From positions 186,001 through 250,000 of the forward strand of contig NZ_RCWL01000003.1 in NCBI RefSeq assembly GCF_003991195.1: a DNA stretch of 64,000 nt, written 5' to 3'. The notes below the pieces were generated by a model, which was not told the origin of the DNA, made no database searches, and saw only the letters and a program-made list of their open reading frames with translations. Below, one piece after another: positions 60,335 through 64,000 of this stretch. The stretch's first letter is position 1. Every line of letters starts with the position of its first letter. The stretch comes from Gynurincola endophyticus (GTDB taxonomy: Bacteria > Bacteroidota > Bacteroidia > Chitinophagales > Chitinophagaceae). A program made the position numbers and the translations under genes.

Positions 60335-60910
60335 CTAGGTTGCCCAGGCTTTGTCACCTTTTTTATAATCCATAGCGCCATCGTAACGGCCGGGAACCGC
60401 TTCATAACGAAGTGCCTGAGTACATCCTACTTCAGAAGTAAAATAACCGGTAAGGGTCAATTGCTTCATCATATCGAAGTAGTGGGTAGGGTCTTCTTTT
60501 TTCTTATTTTTCTTGTATTCTTTTACTTCATCGTTCAGTTTGGTTAACAACGCAGTTCTGTCGTCGGCAGAAAGGTTCATAAACCCTTTACTAAACTGAT
60601 CTTTCGAAGCTTGATTTAACTTCTCAATACCTGCGTAGAAAACTTTCTGATCGTTTTCAAAGTAACAATCTGCTACCATTATTTTCATGAATTCGCCTAC
60701 TTTGGCTGCTTTTCCGCCACCTGAATCAGGCGTGGTCGGAATGATTGTTTCTGCTACTTCATTCAAAAAAGCAATATCCTTTTCGGTAAAGTTATCTGCA
60801 AAGTTCTTATCGTTATTCGGAGCTTTACATCCTGAAAGGAAAAATTCGGCTCCTAAGATAGTTCCGCCCAATAGCAGAGCAACTCTGGAAACGGCTTGTC
60901 TTCTGTTCAT
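60335..60910 (-). CDS. Gluconate 2-dehydrogenase subunit 3-like lipoprotein
   Basis: 191 aa. Twin-arginine start MNRRQAVSRVALLLGG followed by a lipobox LSGC, i.e. a Tat-exported lipoprotein. The core, FTEKDIAFLNEVAETIIPTTPDSGGGKAAKVGEFMKIMVADCY...LTGYFTSEVGCTQALRYEAVPGRYDG, is that of gluconate 2-dehydrogenase subunit 3 (gamma), which escorts or stabilises the FAD subunit during folded export. Eighteen bases after the GMC gene at 60929; same operon. Confidence 0.9.
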   Translation of the reverse strand: MNRRQAVSRVALLLGGTILGAEFFLSGCKAPNNDKNFADNFTEKDIAFLNEVAETIIPTTPDSGGGKAAKVGEFMKIMVADCYFENDQKVFYAGIEKLNQASKDQFSKGFMNLSADDRTALLTKLNDEVKEYKKNKKKEDPTHYFDMMKQLTLTGYFTSEVGCTQALRYEAVPGRYDGAMDYKKGDKAWAT

Positions 60911-60928
60911 ATCTGAAGTTTTATAATA

Positions 60929-62647
60929 TTATAAGTTACCTTTTTTTAATTCTTTTACTGCATAGTCTACCGCACGTGCAGTTAATGCCATATAGGTTAC
61001 ACTGGGGTTCTGACAGGCTGAAGACGACATAGAGGCTCCATCTGTGATAAATACATTCGGAACTTCATGCATTTGGTTCCATTTATTTAGTACAGATGTT
61101 TTCGGGTCGTGTCCCATTCTTGCCGTACCCATTTCGTGAATACAAAATCCGGGATTCGGACTTCCGTCATGACTGCTTACGTGTTGTGCGCCGGCTTTTG
61201 TGAGAATTTCTTCTGCCGATTCGCGCATGTCGACGCGCATTTTCATTTCATTTTCACGGAAGGTGCAATCTATTTTTAAAAGGGGTAATCCCCATTTATC
61301 AGTTTTTTCGGTGCTAAGTGTTGCGGTATTGTCTTCATAGGGAAGGTGTTCTCCCCATGCGCCGATACCGATTCCCCATACACCGGGTTCTAATAATGCC
61401 ATTTTATAATCGGCTCCGATTCCTTCGGCATCAGTAACTCTGCCACGCGATGCACCGCCCTGATAACCGAATCCGCGTACATAATCTTTACGTTCCGTAG
61501 CTTTATTGATGTTTCTGAAGCGGGGGATATAAATTCCGTTCGGCCTGCGGCCTGCGGTATATTTATCATCGAAACCCTCTACCAGTCCCCATGCACCGAT
61601 GCCGTAATGATGGTCCATCAGGTTTCTTCCAATCTGATCACTTCCGTTACCTAAGCCGTTTGGAAATGCTTCGGATTTTGATTGTAACAAAATCTGAGTT
61701 GTACCTAAAGTGGAAGCGTTCAGGAAAATCACAGGTGCAAAGTATTCGGTTACTTCCAGGGTATTAGCGTCGATTACTCTTACTCCGGTTGCTTTCCGTT
61801 TTTCTTTATCATAAAGTATTTCACTCACTACTGAAAAAGGACGGATGGTAAGGTTTCCGGTATTGGCAGCTGCGGGTAGTGTAGCACTGTTGCTGCTGAA
61901 ATAACCTCCGAACGGACAACCTTCGTGGCAGCGGTCTCTGTATTGACAAGGGCCGCGGTTCGTACCTACTTTGGTTGTATGGTTTGCAACTCTACCGATG
62001 ATCATTACGCGATCATTGAAGTTTTTTCTGATTTGAGCAGCAACGTGTTGTTCAACCACGTTCATTTGCATCGGCGGTAAAAAGTCTCCATCAGGTAACT
62101 GAGGCAATCCTTCTTTTGATCCGCTGATACCGGCGAACTTTTCTACGTAAGTGTACCAGGGGGCAAGGTCATTGTAACGAATGGGCCAGTCAACTCCGTG
62201 ACCGTCTTTTAAATTCGCTTCAAAATCTATATCGCTCCATCGGTAACATTGCCTTCCCCACATTAAAGATCTTCCTCCTACGTGGTAACCTCTGACCCAG
62301 TCAAAAGGTTTACTTTGTTCGTATGGATGATCGTTATCGTTGACAAAAAACTTTTTCGAAACTTCGTTAAATGCATAGCATTTGCTTTGAATCGGGCTGT
62401 TTTGTTTGTCGGTGGTGGTTTGTTGGTTACGGTGCGGGCGTTCCCATGGGTTTAATTGTGTGCCGTCATAATCTTTTATATGTCTTACATCTCTTCCTCT
62501 TTCAAGAACCAGTGTTTTTAATCCTTTTTCACAAAGTTCTTTTGCAGCCCATCCGCCACTGATACCGCTACCTACAACGATCGCGTCGTAGGAGTGTACT
62601 TTCACTCCTGTAATATTTAGATGTACGCTGGTGCTGTCTTGGGGCAT
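60929..62647 (-). CDS. GMC oxidoreductase, gluconate dehydrogenase-type flavoprotein, paralogue B
   Basis: 572 aa. FAD site VVGSGISGGWAAKELCEKGLKTLVLERG in the first 50 residues. GMC C-terminal motifs: HEMGTARMGHDPKTSVLN (active-site His region), TDGASMSSSACQNPSVTYMALTARAVDYA. In the middle a Cys set, CQYRDRCHEGCPFGG, typical of gluconate 2-dehydrogenase-like flavoproteins. No twin-arginine signal is at its N-terminus, so export would depend on the subunit-3 partner. Oxidises a sugar or alcohol; electron acceptor (cytochrome subunit) not found in this window. Thirteen bases after the paralogue at 62661. Confidence 0.9.
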   Translation of the reverse strand: MPQDSTSVHLNITGVKVHSYDAIVVGSGISGGWAAKELCEKGLKTLVLERGRDVRHIKDYDGTQLNPWERPHRNQQTTTDKQNSPIQSKCYAFNEVSKKFFVNDNDHPYEQSKPFDWVRGYHVGGRSLMWGRQCYRWSDIDFEANLKDGHGVDWPIRYNDLAPWYTYVEKFAGISGSKEGLPQLPDGDFLPPMQMNVVEQHVAAQIRKNFNDRVMIIGRVANHTTKVGTNRGPCQYRDRCHEGCPFGGYFSSNSATLPAAANTGNLTIRPFSVVSEILYDKEKRKATGVRVIDANTLEVTEYFAPVIFLNASTLGTTQILLQSKSEAFPNGLGNGSDQIGRNLMDHHYGIGAWGLVEGFDDKYTAGRRPNGIYIPRFRNINKATERKDYVRGFGYQGGASRGRVTDAEGIGADYKMALLEPGVWGIGIGAWGEHLPYEDNTATLSTEKTDKWGLPLLKIDCTFRENEMKMRVDMRESAEEILTKAGAQHVSSHDGSPNPGFCIHEMGTARMGHDPKTSVLNKWNQMHEVPNVFITDGASMSSSACQNPSVTYMALTARAVDYAVKELKKGNL

Positions 62648-62660
62648 AGGTATCTACAGT

Positions 62661-64000
62661 TTATAGGTTTTGTTTTTTCAGCTCACTAACTGCAAAGTCA
62701 ACAGCGCGGGCTGTTAATGCCATATAAGTTAATGAAGGGTTTACGCAAGATGCAGATGTCATACAGGCGCCGTCGGTTACAAAAACGTTCGGAGCATCCC
62801 ATACCTGGTTGTTTCCGTTTAATACAGATGTTTTTGGATCTCTACCCATACGTGCGGTTCCCATTTCATGGATACCCATACCTACGGCGTAATCACTATC
62901 CCAGCCATTAACGTTTTTCAATCCGATTTTTTCGAAAATTTCCATACCGTCATTTTTCATGTCGATACGCATTTTCTTTTCGTTTTCTTTGATCTCAACG
63001 TCCATAGCGAGGGTAGGAAGTCCCCATTTATCTTTTAATGTTTTTGACAGAGAAATTTTATTATCGTGATAAGGAAGCATTTCTCCGAAAGCAGTCATAC
63101 CGATACTCCATTTACCTGGCTCTACCAATGCAGCTTTCAGTTGAACACCGATTCCTAATTCGGCAACATTCCGACCCCAGCCTTCTCTGGAAGCAGCGCC
63201 CTGGTAGCCGAATCCTCTCAGGTAATCTCTTTTTTCATTACCGAGGTTTCTGAAACGCGGTACATAAAATCCGGTAGGTCGGCGTCCGAAATAATATTTA
63301 TCATCAAAGCCTTCTACTTCGGCTGAAGCGCCTACTCTGAAGTGGTGATCCATTACATTGTGACCTAATTCACCGCTGCTGCTACCTAAACCTTCAGGCC
63401 AGATATCAGTTGCAGAATTCATCAAAACCCAGGTACTGTTAAATGCGGATGCACACAGGAAAACAATTTTTGCTTTGTACTCAATGGTTTGATGTGTTTC
63501 CGCGTCAACGATTTCAACTCCGGTAGCACGTTTTTTATCTTTATCGTACAATACGCGCGTTACAATAGAGTAAGGGCGCAGTGTAAGGTTTCCGGTTTTC
63601 ATTGCAGCCGGAAGGGTAGACGATTGAGTACTGAAGTATCCGCCGAACGGACAACCTAACCAGCATTTATTTCTGTATTGACAGTTCGTTCTGCCTGGTA
63701 AAGGTTCTGTGATATTTGCTACTCTACCGATGGTAAGATGTCGTGTATCACCGAATTGTTTTTTTATTCTTGCCTGAACATCTTTTTCAACGCAGTTCAA
63801 ATCCATCGGTTTTTGAAACTGACCGTCGGGAAGATGCGGGATATTATCTTTTGATCCGGAGATACCGGCAAAACGTTCTGCATAATCGTACCATGGAGCA
63901 ATTTCATTATAACGAATAGGCCAGTCAACGCCGATTCCTTCTTTAGCATTTGCTTCAAAATCCTGAGGTCCGAAACGGTAACTTTGTCTACCCCACATTA
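62661..64000 (-). CDS. GMC oxidoreductase paralogue A, N-terminus beyond the window
   Basis: Coding to the window edge; 446 residues visible, starting inside the FAD domain at LMWGRQSYRFGPQDFEANAKEG, which aligns with LMWGRQCYRWSDIDFEANLKDG of paralogue B (about residue 130), so about 125 residues are missing. Same Cys set (CQYRNKCWLGCPFGG) and the same ending HEMGTARMGRDPKTSVLNGNNQVWDAPNVFVTDGACMTSASCVNPSLTYMALTARAVDFA. Tandem paralogue of 60929, with moderate divergence: two flavoproteins share one subunit-3 gene. The apparent Met at 63998 is internal, not a start. Confidence 0.88.
   Translation of the reverse strand, partial: MWGRQSYRFGPQDFEANAKEGIGVDWPIRYNEIAPWYDYAERFAGISGSKDNIPHLPDGQFQKPMDLNCVEKDVQARIKKQFGDTRHLTIGRVANITEPLPGRTNCQYRNKCWLGCPFGGYFSTQSSTLPAAMKTGNLTLRPYSIVTRVLYDKDKKRATGVEIVDAETHQTIEYKAKIVFLCASAFNSTWVLMNSATDIWPEGLGSSSGELGHNVMDHHFRVGASAEVEGFDDKYYFGRRPTGFYVPRFRNLGNEKRDYLRGFGYQGAASREGWGRNVAELGIGVQLKAALVEPGKWSIGMTAFGEMLPYHDNKISLSKTLKDKWGLPTLAMDVEIKENEKKMRIDMKNDGMEIFEKIGLKNVNGWDSDYAVGMGIHEMGTARMGRDPKTSVLNGNNQVWDAPNVFVTDGACMTSASCVNPSLTYMALTARAVDFAVSELKKQNL

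Noticed and set aside
62661-63998. Met at 63998 as the start of GMC paralogue A
   Set aside because: It aligns with an internal Met of paralogue B about 130 residues from the start, so the gene must continue beyond the window.
1-64000. CRISPR arrays, insertion sequences, integrase or phage genes
   Set aside because: No regularly spaced repeats, transposase or integrase motifs were found on either strand; the short repeats at 34.5 kb and 32.6 kb are too few and too unequally spaced for CRISPR.

Overview
The window reads as a chromosomal stretch from a member of the Bacteroidota, most probably Chitinophagaceae or a close relative (inference). Evidence: AT-rich DNA (roughly 40% G+C by eye); -7 elements of the Bacteroidota type TAnnTTTG, two with TTG 20 nt upstream; few Shine-Dalgarno sequences; a Rho with a long charged insertion; lineage-typical families (DUF3127 SSB-like protein, PolB-like 3'-5' exonuclease, LytS/LytTR systems, PadR-PspC pair, many short lipoproteins with a Cys-Lys-Lys start). 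I see no rRNA, IS element, prophage, integrase or CRISPR array. The gene order is mostly ordinary core genome with short accessory patches.

Layout. 0-5.5 kb: end of recX, a secreted M28 peptidase, a DbpA-type DEAD-box helicase, an SSB-like DUF3127 protein. 5.5-7.1 kb: a solitary PIN-like (PIN_8/DUF4935 type) putative RNase gene behind a palindrome-rich AT-rich leader. 7.4-13 kb: secreted proteins (alkaline-phosphatase superfamily, twin lipocalin-like lipoproteins, second M28 peptidase, NTF2-like protein, beta-barrel). 13-19.3 kb: two divergent LytS/LytTR two-component systems, one kinase carrying a C-terminal 2TM domain. 19.5-20.6 kb: a Panacea-domain antitoxin candidate followed by a small partner gene whose frame is broken exactly at an in-phase A_AAA_AAA heptamer. 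20.6-24.7 kb: WG-repeat-like protein, lipoproteins and a beta-barrel. 24.96 kb: tRNA-Phe. 25-32.4 kb: recQ; kdsD-manC (Kdo and GDP-mannose precursors); an exonuclease/MmcQ/aminotransferase operon. 32.8-38.8 kb: a helical-repeat protein, a candidate small RNA with four copies of a repeated motif, feoB, asnS. 38.9-44.1 kb: serine hydrolase, S41 peptidase, and a LpoB/COG3014 envelope operon. 44.3-47.1 kb: PadR-controlled PspC operon. 47.2-53 kb: gcvT, SRPBCC protein, comB, rho, AI-2E-family exporter. 53-58.7 kb: rpoN with a PAP2-like membrane protein; then a radical SAM-MarR-glycosidase operon. 58.8-64 kb: GH25 lysozyme, NTF2-like protein, and a gluconate-dehydrogenase-like operon with two tandem GMC oxidoreductases, the last one cut by the window end.

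Most interesting: the Panacea/partner gene pair with the possible programmed -1 frameshift (19.5-20.6 kb); the orphan structured RNA candidate at 34.5-34.7 kb; the gcvT promoter whose -33/-7 spacer is itself a perfect stem-loop; the nearly leaderless DEAD-box helicase promoter; and a tRNA-Phe with a C-A mismatch in the acceptor stem. None of these was checked against a database; all family names come from recognising motifs in the translated sequence.
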